From contig NZ_NKJI01000002.1 in NCBI RefSeq assembly GCF_002277815.1, forward strand, positions 434,001-498,000: a stretch of 64,000 nt of DNA. The letters run 5' to 3'. Source of the DNA: Pseudomonas sp. ERMR1:02 (GTDB taxonomy: Bacteria; Pseudomonadota; Gammaproteobacteria; Pseudomonadales; Pseudomonadaceae). This document shows positions 26,234-34,781 of this stretch, one piece after another (the stretch's first letter is position 1; every line of letters starts with the position of its first letter). The translations under genes and the position numbers were made by a program. The notes under the pieces were generated by a model. The model was not told where the DNA came from. It worked only from the letters and a program-made list of their open reading frames with translations, and did not search any database.

Positions 26234-26572
26234 CCGCGAGTACCCTCCGACTGGACCTCAAACCGATCCAGTGAACGAGACTTCGGCGGCGCATTTTTCA
26301 ACGCATCTCTAGCCGATGCGCGGGGCCAGTGGAAGCGGCAAACTCGAGCGCGGTTGCCTGTCGTGGCAGATCTCGGACGTGTAGATGGATGGGTTGTTGC
26401 ATCGGTGACCGGATAAATCTGAAGCTGATGAATCAAGCTGCCCCCAAGCCATCGTGGCTAAGGGGGCTACCGAAGTGTTCGCCTTATCCGGGGGTATGCC
26501 AAAACAGCCGACCCCCAGGTCGAAAGCCCGACGCCTTTACCCCACCGCTGCGAACGTTCCCAGTCCATGCTC
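26234..26572. other. Non-coding stretch between converging genes
   Basis: No gene recognised. An imperfect hairpin (GCCCCC near 26441 with GGGGGC near 26467) lies between the rightward membrane-protein gene and the leftward helicase operon. It could terminate transcription, though no clear T tract follows. Confidence 0.4.
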
Positions 26573-28012
26573 TCAGGCGGCGGGTCGCTCGAAGCTACCG
26601 AGGTAACGCTGCGTATTACCTGTGACGTACTCGCCCATCGTGCGGTTTATCAGGTTTTCAACATTAAGGATCTTGGCCGCATCCTCCGTGATGAATCCGA
26701 ATGGGATAGGCACCGGAGACAACGTCGGCAAAACCAAATGGTAAATCACGACCGCGCATTTTCCCTGAATGACCATCGCCTCAAGCGGCGCCAGTTGCTC
26801 TGACTCTACAAAGCCGCACAGAAGCAGTCTGGCATTGTTGCAGTCGCCTTTTGCGCGCTTGATCGCCGGCCAATCATCGCTGGCAGAAACAGGGATCAAA
26901 ATCTTAGCGTCGAAAACAGGTTTTCCATCATTCCCGCCTCCCTTGCTTTTTGTTTTTGAGAGATCAGAAAATGCACTGCAAATCTGGGCATGCCTGGCCG
27001 AGCGGCCCCAGAGCTCGTGAGAGGCCGGAGCCAGCCAGGACAGGCTAATCGGGGCGGCTTGCGGTTCACCCTGAAGCGCTTTCTGATGTTTGCGCAGCAC
27101 CGAAGAAACTCTATGCCAGTTTTGCTGTAATTGAAGCGATCCAAAAAGTCGCAGCCCGGAAGACTCTCTAACCTGTGCAACGGCACTTGCGCTGTTGTAC
27201 AGAGCAGAAAGGTCCAGCCCATTTGAAGACATAAAGTCATAGGCGTCCGAATCTCCCAAGATGTCGGCGAGCTGAAGAACCTGATTGAGGTTTCCTCTAC
27301 CCAGCATGCGGCCCAGCTGCTCCGTACGCTGACGCATATAGATCTCGTTTTCGCGCAGGCCTTCCTTCGCGACAAAGCGTATCTGCCGAGAGTCGGCATC
27401 AATGCTTACACGCTCTTCTATCTTTTCCCAGCCATCCCTTACTTTTTGAACGCCTGCGACCTTGTAGAGCTCCGGCGGCCCCCCATCCTGCGCCTGCCCG
27501 CCCAGGTGACCAGCGCGATAAATGTCGTAAATTTGACGCATGAACGCACCGACGGCCTTAGCACCGGACTCGGAAAGCGTATCGCTTGGCGCCTGCAATT
27601 CCAGGCAACGTTTGGAGTCGGCATCTCCAAGGCTTTTTCCAAGGCAAGTAAACGACAGGAGCTCAAACACGAACATCTGCTCGCGCTCTTCCTTGCGCTT
27701 CACAATCGGTGACTCATGGTTGCTGGCAAACAAGCCACGGCCTTTATCGGTCAGCTCTATTCGCCCATCAGGACGCGTTTTAAGCTCCCCCGTTTGTAGA
27801 AACGGTGTGATTGCAAAACTGAGCTCTTGAGCCGTAAACCCGAAATAATTGGCGATTTCAGCTGGCAGCAGCGCCGAAATTTTTAGCAGCCGCAGAAGAA
27901 ATTCCGGTACGACTGGCAGGCCCCCTTTGTCCACAAGGGTGTACTCAATACGGAACTGTTGCGCGGGCACCACGACGTCCAGCTCGAATAGAACAACTGG
28001 GTTAAGCTCCAT
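26573..28012 (-). CDS. Partner protein of the NERD-kinase-helicase (unknown)
   Basis: 479 residues from the ATG at 28012, which has AGGAGG 8 bases upstream. The frame opens as far as 28129, overlapping the upstream gene, but that start lacks a site. Residues about 25-100 look like a winged helix (FLLRLLKISALLPAEIANYF, LKTRPDGRIELTDKGRGLFA). The middle is helical (QLGRMLGRGNLNQVLQLADI). The C-terminal third (FDAKILIPVSASDDWPAIKR, LLLCGFVESEQLAPLEAMVI) is alpha/beta. No named family. It starts 76 bp after the giant helicase gene on the same strand, so the two form an operon. Confidence 0.75.
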   Translation of the reverse strand: MELNPVVLFELDVVVPAQQFRIEYTLVDKGGLPVVPEFLLRLLKISALLPAEIANYFGFTAQELSFAITPFLQTGELKTRPDGRIELTDKGRGLFASNHESPIVKRKEEREQMFVFELLSFTCLGKSLGDADSKRCLELQAPSDTLSESGAKAVGAFMRQIYDIYRAGHLGGQAQDGGPPELYKVAGVQKVRDGWEKIEERVSIDADSRQIRFVAKEGLRENEIYMRQRTEQLGRMLGRGNLNQVLQLADILGDSDAYDFMSSNGLDLSALYNSASAVAQVRESSGLRLFGSLQLQQNWHRVSSVLRKHQKALQGEPQAAPISLSWLAPASHELWGRSARHAQICSAFSDLSKTKSKGGGNDGKPVFDAKILIPVSASDDWPAIKRAKGDCNNARLLLCGFVESEQLAPLEAMVIQGKCAVVIYHLVLPTLSPVPIPFGFITEDAAKILNVENLINRTMGEYVTGNTQRYLGSFERPAA

Positions 28013-28088
28013 CAGACAACCCTCCTGGCCGGCGTCACTGGTTTGATGCAGTAGTTGATCGTGTCCTGTTTCGTCTGGATAAAGCTGG

Positions 28089-31000
28089 CTACCTGACCCA
28101 ATGGAAGCCTCGCGTTCCTGCCGCTCCACATTTCAAACTGCCTACGATGACCAACCGCTCCATCGCGCGTGACATCGCGACGTTGATACGATTCGGGGTC
28201 GCCAAAAAGCCAGGTGATTGATCCGCTTTGGCCCGAGTCAGGGAGACTATGATGATGTTGTTTTCTTTACCCTGATAACTATCGACGGTCTCAATTTTTA
28301 CCAGCTTGCGGAACTCCTCCGACCAGATTTTCTCGGCAAATCTCTTTCTCACTAGTTTTCGCTGATCGAGATACATGCAGATGACCCCGATTGGAGGTTC
28401 TTGCGACTCGGCCATCTCCATAGCCATGCCCGCGCAAAATTCGGTGTCCTCTGCGATTTCTTCTAGCAGCCGTATGATCGCATCCGCTTCAGCATTGTTA
28501 GACAGGCTCAGCGTGCCGCTGTCGTAGGCTTTCTTGCCTAACTCGCTGGTGTCGATCCAGGTCACCACATGGGACAGGCACTCAGGAACCTTTTGTGAAA
28601 AATAGGTAGGACTTGGTCTGTAACCGTTCTCAAGGTCGATGTCATAAAAGATCTCGTTAACCAGATCGCCAATCGCTGGAAGCATTCGATATTGCGTATT
28701 GAGCGTCGCTCGAGTGGCACGCCCATACTGGGAATGGAACACTCGCTCAAAGTCGCTGCGCATGACCTGCTGGAATTCAGCTGAGCTGGTGGTAATGCCC
28801 AGGGAACGGGCAATAGCTACCTTATGTTCTTCCTCATACGTAGGACGCAGCTGGTTGTGGTCGCCGACTAGCAGGACCCGAGAGCCCACCTGCATGGCGA
28901 TCGCCAATTCACTCGGCGCCGATCGAGCAGCCTCGTCGATGATGACCCAATCAAAATGGGTTTCTGCAAGCTTGAGATGTTGCAGTCCGATACCCACGCA
29001 GGTGCCGCAAACCAATGTCCTGGACCGCATGAGGAACTCATCATAATTGGCCCTGTTGCTCGACAGGCGCTCAACGTACTCATGAGAAAGTTGGATCAGG
29101 TCAAGGCAGTGTTTAAATTCCGGAGGCCGCACGCCATGAACCGTTTGGACGTGATCATAGATGCGCTCCAGCAATTCTTGGGGTGAGCTTTCGCCCTCAC
29201 CCAGCTCGCCAAGAAACAAGCTGGCATTAAGATTCAGCTCGCCCATCAGAGAGGACTTCAGCGCTTGCAAAGCCATTCGATCTGCTCCGTTTCCCTGAGC
29301 GCGCAAAATTTCCTCGTCCAGCTTTTTCAACGATCGGACCAAGTGAAACACTCGCTGATTCACATCGACCATCGTCTGGGCAAAAGCCTTACTTAAACCT
29401 AACGACGAAGCCATGAAGCCCACGCGCTCCTTAAGTTCAGCGCTAAACCCATTTCTCTGGCGGTCGACGATATTGCGAGAATAAACGTCCAGTAGCTCCT
29501 CAGAGACAACCTGGTCACGGTTACTGAAACGCACAACGTTCAGCTCGGTGTCCAGTCGACGGCAGTGCGCGCGGATCCGTTCTGCTGCAGTATTGACAGC
29601 TTCATGAGATTGGCTGACAAGGAGGATATTTCGCACCCCGACCTTGCTGATCAGATAATGGATGAAGGCCGCGATGAACTCTGTCTTACCTGTTCCCGGA
29701 GGCCCCTGCAAAAGGCCCACTGGGCCTGTAGTGATAAGCTGCGTAAATGCGGCACGCTGGGCCTCATTCAGTCCGATGACCGTGCCACTTGCAGTAGTGC
29801 GTTCGTACACTGCAAAGTCTGCATCGCTGGGCTCTTCTGCATACCCCCTTGGTGCCAGTTTGCATTTTTCGTCGAAGTAATCCATCAAATCTGGCAGCAC
29901 TGACTGCCGGTTCAAAATCCGCTCCATCGCACCACGACGACGCGTCATTGATGTCTTATTTTGCCGGCTTTGGAGGAACAATTGAGAGTCAGCCTGTACG
30001 CGTTTCGAACGACTGGAGGCAAGCACGTAGACTGCATCACGCACGCTCATGCCCAGGTTGATCTCACCGATATCAATATCCTTCTCCCCGTCTCTGAGGA
30101 TCAGTCGGATGTTGTCACCCGCCTCAAAACTCTCAAGGGCCTTCGCATCCATGGCGTAGGGAATCAAAAGTCCTACGCCATCCTTGTGGAAGTGTGGTTC
30201 CTCGGAAACACGGAAAGAGGGCTGGGCCTCAAGTTCAGTAGAGGTGATGGTTTTCCATATCTGACTGACAGGGAAACTGCGAACTTTCACAGCTTCTAGC
30301 TGCGCCTCATCTATGGCCAGTCCGTTGTCCTCGTCCTCACCAGTAATCGAGTCCGCTACGCTTTCACCGTCCTGAATCGCCGCTTGCTTACGCACTTCAG
30401 CGTCATGCACCTGCGCGGCGAGATTTAAAAACGCCTCGTCTTTTGCCAGAAGCTTGGTCAGCTCATAGACATTGACGCTGGTACCGCCCGAAATGCTGAA
30501 CCGTGCCTCTATGTGGTGGTTTGCCTGACGCGCCAGATAGGCGGGAACCCGCATCTCCTGATTGGCCCTGAACGCATTTACAAACTGCTTGGAAGCAGGA
30601 TTGAACTCGGTCAGTAACTGCCCGCCGATACCTGCGAACGTCACCTCCAAGGCTTTGGTGGGGGCTTTTTGGTCGGGTTTCACGACAACGAATACTTTCC
30701 CGTTGTCAGGTAGGATCTCAAATGCATCGCCACTTCTGTTTCTAAGGACGACAGAGACGATTTCAATGGTTTTTGCAGGCGTGAAAGCAGCTTCCAGAGC
30801 ATCCTTGAAACGCTCCAGGGAAAGAAAGCCGGATTCAGTATCCATCTCGTGGGCGACGGCCGCCCTCAGGGCGGGAATGTCCTTTTGCGACGGCACGTCC
30901 CAGTCCATGTCCAGGAGCTCAAACACCATTCTCATCACAGCAAAGTTGTCTCGCTCTGCTGGGGTGCAGTTTTCCAATACGGGGCTGTAGCGGGTGTTGA

Positions 31001-33173
31001 CCGGTGACGCGCCTGAAGCCGAGAAATCCGGACAGTCGAGCAGGTAGACTTGGGTATTTTCGGGAGCGGAATCGACATTGACTTTGACGTTGTGTGGATG
31101 CAGATCGCCGTGGCTCAATTGCTGGCCGTGCAACCCGTCAACTGCCTCGATTAGCCCGTGGGCGACGACGATACGGGTCTCAACTGACAACCCCTTCAGC
31201 TCATCCCAGTGCTCACCGTCGATATGCTCCTGGGCCAGGAATGGGTTACCGCTGCGGTCGTAACCAAAGTGTTCAATTTTTGGCAGAAAGGCGAAACCGC
31301 TTCCTTTCAGCTGTTCTAGGACTTCAAAGAAAGCCATCAACATCGGCCCTTGGCCGTCCTTGGGATCCCGGGCATTGATCGACGGCCACGATTTCACGAC
31401 CAGGGCGCCGGATCGATAAATCAATTTCTCTGCCGTGTCGGCGATAGGGTCATCGTCCTCCCGGTAAGCGGAACTCAGCCGTAGATCGGTAGAGAAAACG
31501 TCCAGCTGCCGGTCATCAAACTCAAAACTGGCAGAGTTGTCCGGTGTAGACTCGCTCAATGCCTGTTGAAATGCACCGGCATGAGCGAACCGCTCCTTTG
31601 GATCATTCTGCAATGCTTGCACGAGGACGTTTGCAGGCCACTCTTCTGATGACTCAACCTGAGCTTGAATACTTGCAACGTAGGCGACATCGAGCTTCAG
31701 AGGCATTGGCCGGGCCTGAAGCAGATGCCAACCCATCAGCCCGAGCGCGAAGACATCACGACAAAATGGCGTACTGCCTTCCATCGCAGTGTCCAGGTCT
31801 TCAGGGAGCGCAATAGCACCGATGCTTAGCAGTGTACGCAAATCGCCGAGAGTACCGACAGGCTGGTAATAGGCGCTGATGAAATTGGAAAGAGCGAGCG
31901 ATGACGATGGAGAGAACCACACGCTGTGGTCACCCAGATCACGATGAGCAATGTTGAATCCATGCAGCCCGGCAAATTGGGCCAGAAGAATTTTGAAAAG
32001 CTGGACACGCTCAAGCGCAGTCATCCGCTCCACAAAACGGTTGATGAACTCGTTCAGGCGGTAATGCCCGTCCGGCATTTCAAGCAATTCGGCATATTGC
32101 TCGGTGATACTGTCGGGGCTGGCATTACGCTTAGGGCGAGCACAGCGATTCATCAATTCCTGATCGCGCAGACGGAGGTAGACCATGACATCCCTCTCGC
32201 GCGACAGGATTCGGTATCGTCCTTCAGTCGTTCGAGCACGGGTGTCATCGAGCTTCGAAAAGTCCCAGAGCCGGACCATGGCACGGTCATCCTTGTTATG
32301 GATATTGACCGCGTCGTACTCTCGGTAGACTTCTGTGGGGTGTGTGAACACCGCTTGAGACTGCGCACGATAGTCATCGACAACAAGCTCTTTGGGCTTG
32401 ACCGTGCCTTCATTAATGATGCCATCGAAGAAGCCGAAATGCTCGTTCAAGCCGATATTCGAGCGCGCGTTGAATCGGTCCTTAAACCGCTTAGGGTCGG
32501 CCGTTTCCAGGAAGTCGTCCAGCAGCATGACATGCTGCATCTCGACCTCAGGTAGATTCAGGGTGCATTTTCCGGTGAGCACAATGCAGAAGTCGATCCA
32601 GGGCTCTTTCCCGTTAGGCAGCCGAGACTTTAGGCCCTTGATTCGTTTCCTCAGCTCAAAGGTTTTCCGACGGGTTTTGTCTACCGGCGAGACTTCTGTT
32701 TCCTTCCCGTCTTGGTGCCATTTACCGCCGTGGTTTGTGATCTCGCCGCGCCAATGCTTAAGCTCGACAACAAGAACGAGGCTATGGGTGACGATGACAA
32801 GGTCAAACTCCCCATCAGAGCCCCGCGAGTTCGCAAAACGAAAGCCTGCGTAGCCGCGCCAAGGCCATACACCGTGGTCTGCCTCGGGTTTCTTCAGTTG
32901 TTTTAGAACGTCAAACGACTTCCCTTTCGTGGAGCCTGCCCCCGGCTCCGGGGGCAGCTCTTTGGGCCCAAATGCTTTGGCCATCTTGTCGATAGCGTCG
33001 ATCTCAAAAGAAAGGAGACCTCCTTCCCAATAGCGTACGTCCATGTAATCCCCGAACTTTTTTATAATGGAGTCAATCTGCCATACGTTAAGGGAAATGG
33101 TGGCGCATTGAAATGTAAGATCGGGTAATTTAGCGATTTTGGATCCGGTTTTTTTGAGATCCGCCCAACCCAC
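28089..33173 (-). CDS. Giant NERD / two kinase-like domains / SF1 helicase protein
   Basis: 1694 residues. An N-terminal NERD nuclease-related domain sits at about residues 95-180 (GSDGEFDLVIVTHS, VVELKHWRGEI). A kinase-like domain with HRDLGDHSVWF near 409 follows. A second kinase-like domain has HGDLHPHNVKV near 689, with LLDCPDF where DFG is expected. A ~350-residue linker precedes an SF1 helicase core: Walker A GPPGTGKTEF near 1161, Walker B DEAARSAPSELA near 1413, VGDHNQLRPTYEEE, NTQYRMLP near 1492, VDSYQGKENNII near 1631 and NVAMSRAMERLVIVGS at the end. NERD plus kinase-like domains recall BREX-2 PglW, here fused to a helicase. It is probably a cytoplasmic anti-phage effector/sensor acting on DNA with the 479-aa partner. 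Confidence 0.85.
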   Translation of the reverse strand: MGWADLKKTGSKIAKLPDLTFQCATISLNVWQIDSIIKKFGDYMDVRYWEGGLLSFEIDAIDKMAKAFGPKELPPEPGAGSTKGKSFDVLKQLKKPEADHGVWPWRGYAGFRFANSRGSDGEFDLVIVTHSLVLVVELKHWRGEITNHGGKWHQDGKETEVSPVDKTRRKTFELRKRIKGLKSRLPNGKEPWIDFCIVLTGKCTLNLPEVEMQHVMLLDDFLETADPKRFKDRFNARSNIGLNEHFGFFDGIINEGTVKPKELVVDDYRAQSQAVFTHPTEVYREYDAVNIHNKDDRAMVRLWDFSKLDDTRARTTEGRYRILSRERDVMVYLRLRDQELMNRCARPKRNASPDSITEQYAELLEMPDGHYRLNEFINRFVERMTALERVQLFKILLAQFAGLHGFNIAHRDLGDHSVWFSPSSSLALSNFISAYYQPVGTLGDLRTLLSIGAIALPEDLDTAMEGSTPFCRDVFALGLMGWHLLQARPMPLKLDVAYVASIQAQVESSEEWPANVLVQALQNDPKERFAHAGAFQQALSESTPDNSASFEFDDRQLDVFSTDLRLSSAYREDDDPIADTAEKLIYRSGALVVKSWPSINARDPKDGQGPMLMAFFEVLEQLKGSGFAFLPKIEHFGYDRSGNPFLAQEHIDGEHWDELKGLSVETRIVVAHGLIEAVDGLHGQQLSHGDLHPHNVKVNVDSAPENTQVYLLDCPDFSASGASPVNTRYSPVLENCTPAERDNFAVMRMVFELLDMDWDVPSQKDIPALRAAVAHEMDTESGFLSLERFKDALEAAFTPAKTIEIVSVVLRNRSGDAFEILPDNGKVFVVVKPDQKAPTKALEVTFAGIGGQLLTEFNPASKQFVNAFRANQEMRVPAYLARQANHHIEARFSISGGTSVNVYELTKLLAKDEAFLNLAAQVHDAEVRKQAAIQDGESVADSITGEDEDNGLAIDEAQLEAVKVRSFPVSQIWKTITSTELEAQPSFRVSEEPHFHKDGVGLLIPYAMDAKALESFEAGDNIRLILRDGEKDIDIGEINLGMSVRDAVYVLASSRSKRVQADSQLFLQSRQNKTSMTRRRGAMERILNRQSVLPDLMDYFDEKCKLAPRGYAEEPSDADFAVYERTTASGTVIGLNEAQRAAFTQLITTGPVGLLQGPPGTGKTEFIAAFIHYLISKVGVRNILLVSQSHEAVNTAAERIRAHCRRLDTELNVVRFSNRDQVVSEELLDVYSRNIVDRQRNGFSAELKERVGFMASSLGLSKAFAQTMVDVNQRVFHLVRSLKKLDEEILRAQGNGADRMALQALKSSLMGELNLNASLFLGELGEGESSPQELLERIYDHVQTVHGVRPPEFKHCLDLIQLSHEYVERLSSNRANYDEFLMRSRTLVCGTCVGIGLQHLKLAETHFDWVIIDEAARSAPSELAIAMQVGSRVLLVGDHNQLRPTYEEEHKVAIARSLGITTSSAEFQQVMRSDFERVFHSQYGRATRATLNTQYRMLPAIGDLVNEIFYDIDLENGYRPSPTYFSQKVPECLSHVVTWIDTSELGKKAYDSGTLSLSNNAEADAIIRLLEEIAEDTEFCAGMAMEMAESQEPPIGVICMYLDQRKLVRKRFAEKIWSEEFRKLVKIETVDSYQGKENNIIIVSLTRAKADQSPGFLATPNRINVAMSRAMERLVIVGSLKCGAAGTRGFHWVR

Positions 33174-33603
33174 AGTTTTCGCTTTCTAGGACTTACATCG
33201 ACTCGACCCGCGCTCAAAGCTCGGCGTCGTGCCGATGTCGAAGGCTAACTGCGCCAAGATCCCTTCACTCCCCAGTGACGGGCTAAGTGATCGCTAAATC
33301 CGGCAGCTGTCGGCCAAAAGCGGACCGTAAAAAAGGCAATTATCAGCTTCAATTTCAGTGTAAACCCCTGCAAGCCCTCGCGACAGGCAGCAGTCAACCC
33401 ATACCAGCCGAATGACAACGCCGTTCGCCACGGAACAAGAAGCTTGAGGCAGACGCGCGTCATGTACATTGATAACACGCCGTACCGGCTTGGCCCTGAG
33501 CATCGTCCTGCGTCATCGGCTTTTCGCATTGTGGAAGCTGCTTCTCCCATTGCCGAAATTGAATCTAGGCTACGCGTGTTCGAATCAATATTGAGATTGG
33601 CTC
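33174..33603. other. Intergenic stretch with dispersed Pseudomonas-type repeat
   Basis: No gene. 33304-33321 (CAGCTGTCGGCCAAAAGC) recurs inverted at 38784-38801, and 33373-33395 resembles 34481-34505. Such elements are common between Pseudomonas genes. The two copies of the first repeat flank the 258-aa gene and the Gabija pair in opposite orientation. Confidence 0.55.
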
Positions 33604-34380
33604 ATGACCCGAAAAATAGCTCTTCTAGTTAAGGTGTTTGATAAGGAGGAATACGCTGATGCATTCATTCAAACAGGAGAGATGTTCTGTAAAACGATTG
33701 GGCAGTTCAAACGGATAGAGGGTGATGTCGCACGAGGCGACCAATTTGAGGCGCCTTCGGATTGGCATCAACCTGACCGCATATCTCTGACGATTTCATT
33801 TAGAACGCCGGACGGGGAGGAGAAATCCTTTCCAATAGAAGGGCTGGCCGGCCCGCTAGTGATGCAGAGCACAGCGCACGATCGTCTGAATGCTTTCTGT
33901 ATGTACGCTGTTACCGTACCGGACTTCGAGGAATCGTATGAAACAGAAGAGGAGCGACTGTGCGTGGTCGAGAAAATCAATTCAATGTTGAAGATACACG
34001 CAACGCTAGGCGAGGAAATGCTTTCGCTTGGAGAGCATGCCGTTCTAATCATCAAGGTCGCGGATTTCATCGATAAAGTAAGCAAAGCCGCCAAGTCGGA
34101 GGGCTATTCGTCTTGGCGAGGCCTTGTCGATTATTTTGATCCCGAGACCTTTCACGGCAGTTTCGGAGTGGTTGAGTCCGTTTTTAAAAAGCGAAACATC
34201 TACTCCTATCAAAAAGAGTTCAGATTTGTTTTCGACTCAAGCAAACCCGAGGGAGAGAAAACTCTTCATGTCGGTCCTCTGGATGGAATTGCTTTCAAGC
34301 TCAAAACCAGCGAAATCAACAGCAAGTTTGATATGAAGCTCGCCGAGGATCAACACGCCAACGGGGACTCAATTGAGTAG
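33604..34380 (+). CDS. 258-aa protein of unknown function preceding Gabija
   Basis: 258 residues. The N-terminus reads like a family of accessory proteins with a 'FIxxGxxxxxxxxxFKxIEgdxARGDxxE' pattern: DAFIQTGEMFCKTIGQFKRI, then GDVARGDQFE. The C-terminal half has KEFRFVFDSSKPEGEKTLHV, then GPLDGIAF. I have seen this type in phage/defence neighbourhoods but know no function. It lies 400 bp upstream of gajA on the same strand and inside the pair of inverted repeats, so it may travel with Gabija. Confidence 0.65.
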   Translation: MTRKIALLVKVFDKEEYADAFIQTGEMFCKTIGQFKRIEGDVARGDQFEAPSDWHQPDRISLTISFRTPDGEEKSFPIEGLAGPLVMQSTAHDRLNAFCMYAVTVPDFEESYETEEERLCVVEKINSMLKIHATLGEEMLSLGEHAVLIIKVADFIDKVSKAAKSEGYSSWRGLVDYFDPETFHGSFGVVESVFKKRNIYSYQKEFRFVFDSSKPEGEKTLHVGPLDGIAFKLKTSEINSKFDMKLAEDQHANGDSIE

Positions 34381-34781
34381 CAGTTTGCTGCTTTGCAGCG
34401 GGTGCTGAGACATGCCTAAAACAAGGCCAGCGAGTTGCATGGAAGAAGTCGTTTCTTCGGCGACAGCTTCTGGCCGTCTTCAGCCCTTTACGACAGGCAA
34501 CAATCGGCCATAAGCGGCCTCTGAAGATCGTCCGCAATTATCGTGCACTGAAGATTGAGGCTCCTCGCCGCGATTGGTGGTGCCAGGTGTCATTCGGAAG
34601 TGAATCGCCCCCCAACACTCGTTGGCGCCCCCGCGCTGCAAGTCGTCCTTTACCCGCGTTATTCCCGTAGCATACCCATGAAAAAATAGGTACAGCCTGC
34701 AACGCGTATGGAATGTGAATGCAGGCGACAGGCGATCTGCTACTGTCGAACTTTGCGACTCATTTGCCAAGGACCGCACGC
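34381..34781. other. Intergenic stretch upstream of gajA with repeat
   Basis: No gene. It contains the repeat copy CAGCCCTTTACGACAGGCAA from 34481, continuing through CAATCGGCCATAAGCGGCC, similar to 33373-33395. The gajA promoter should lie in its last 200 bp, but no clear -35/-10 pair was identified. Confidence 0.5.

Noticed and set aside
31926..32555. 209-codon plus-strand frame inside the NERD-kinase-helicase gene
   Set aside because: Antisense to kinase-like motifs that are clearly meaningful on the minus strand.
28089..33173. BREX type 2 (PglW) assignment
   Set aside because: No pglX methyltransferase, pglZ phosphatase or other BREX genes are nearby, and the helicase fusion is not part of PglW as I know it.
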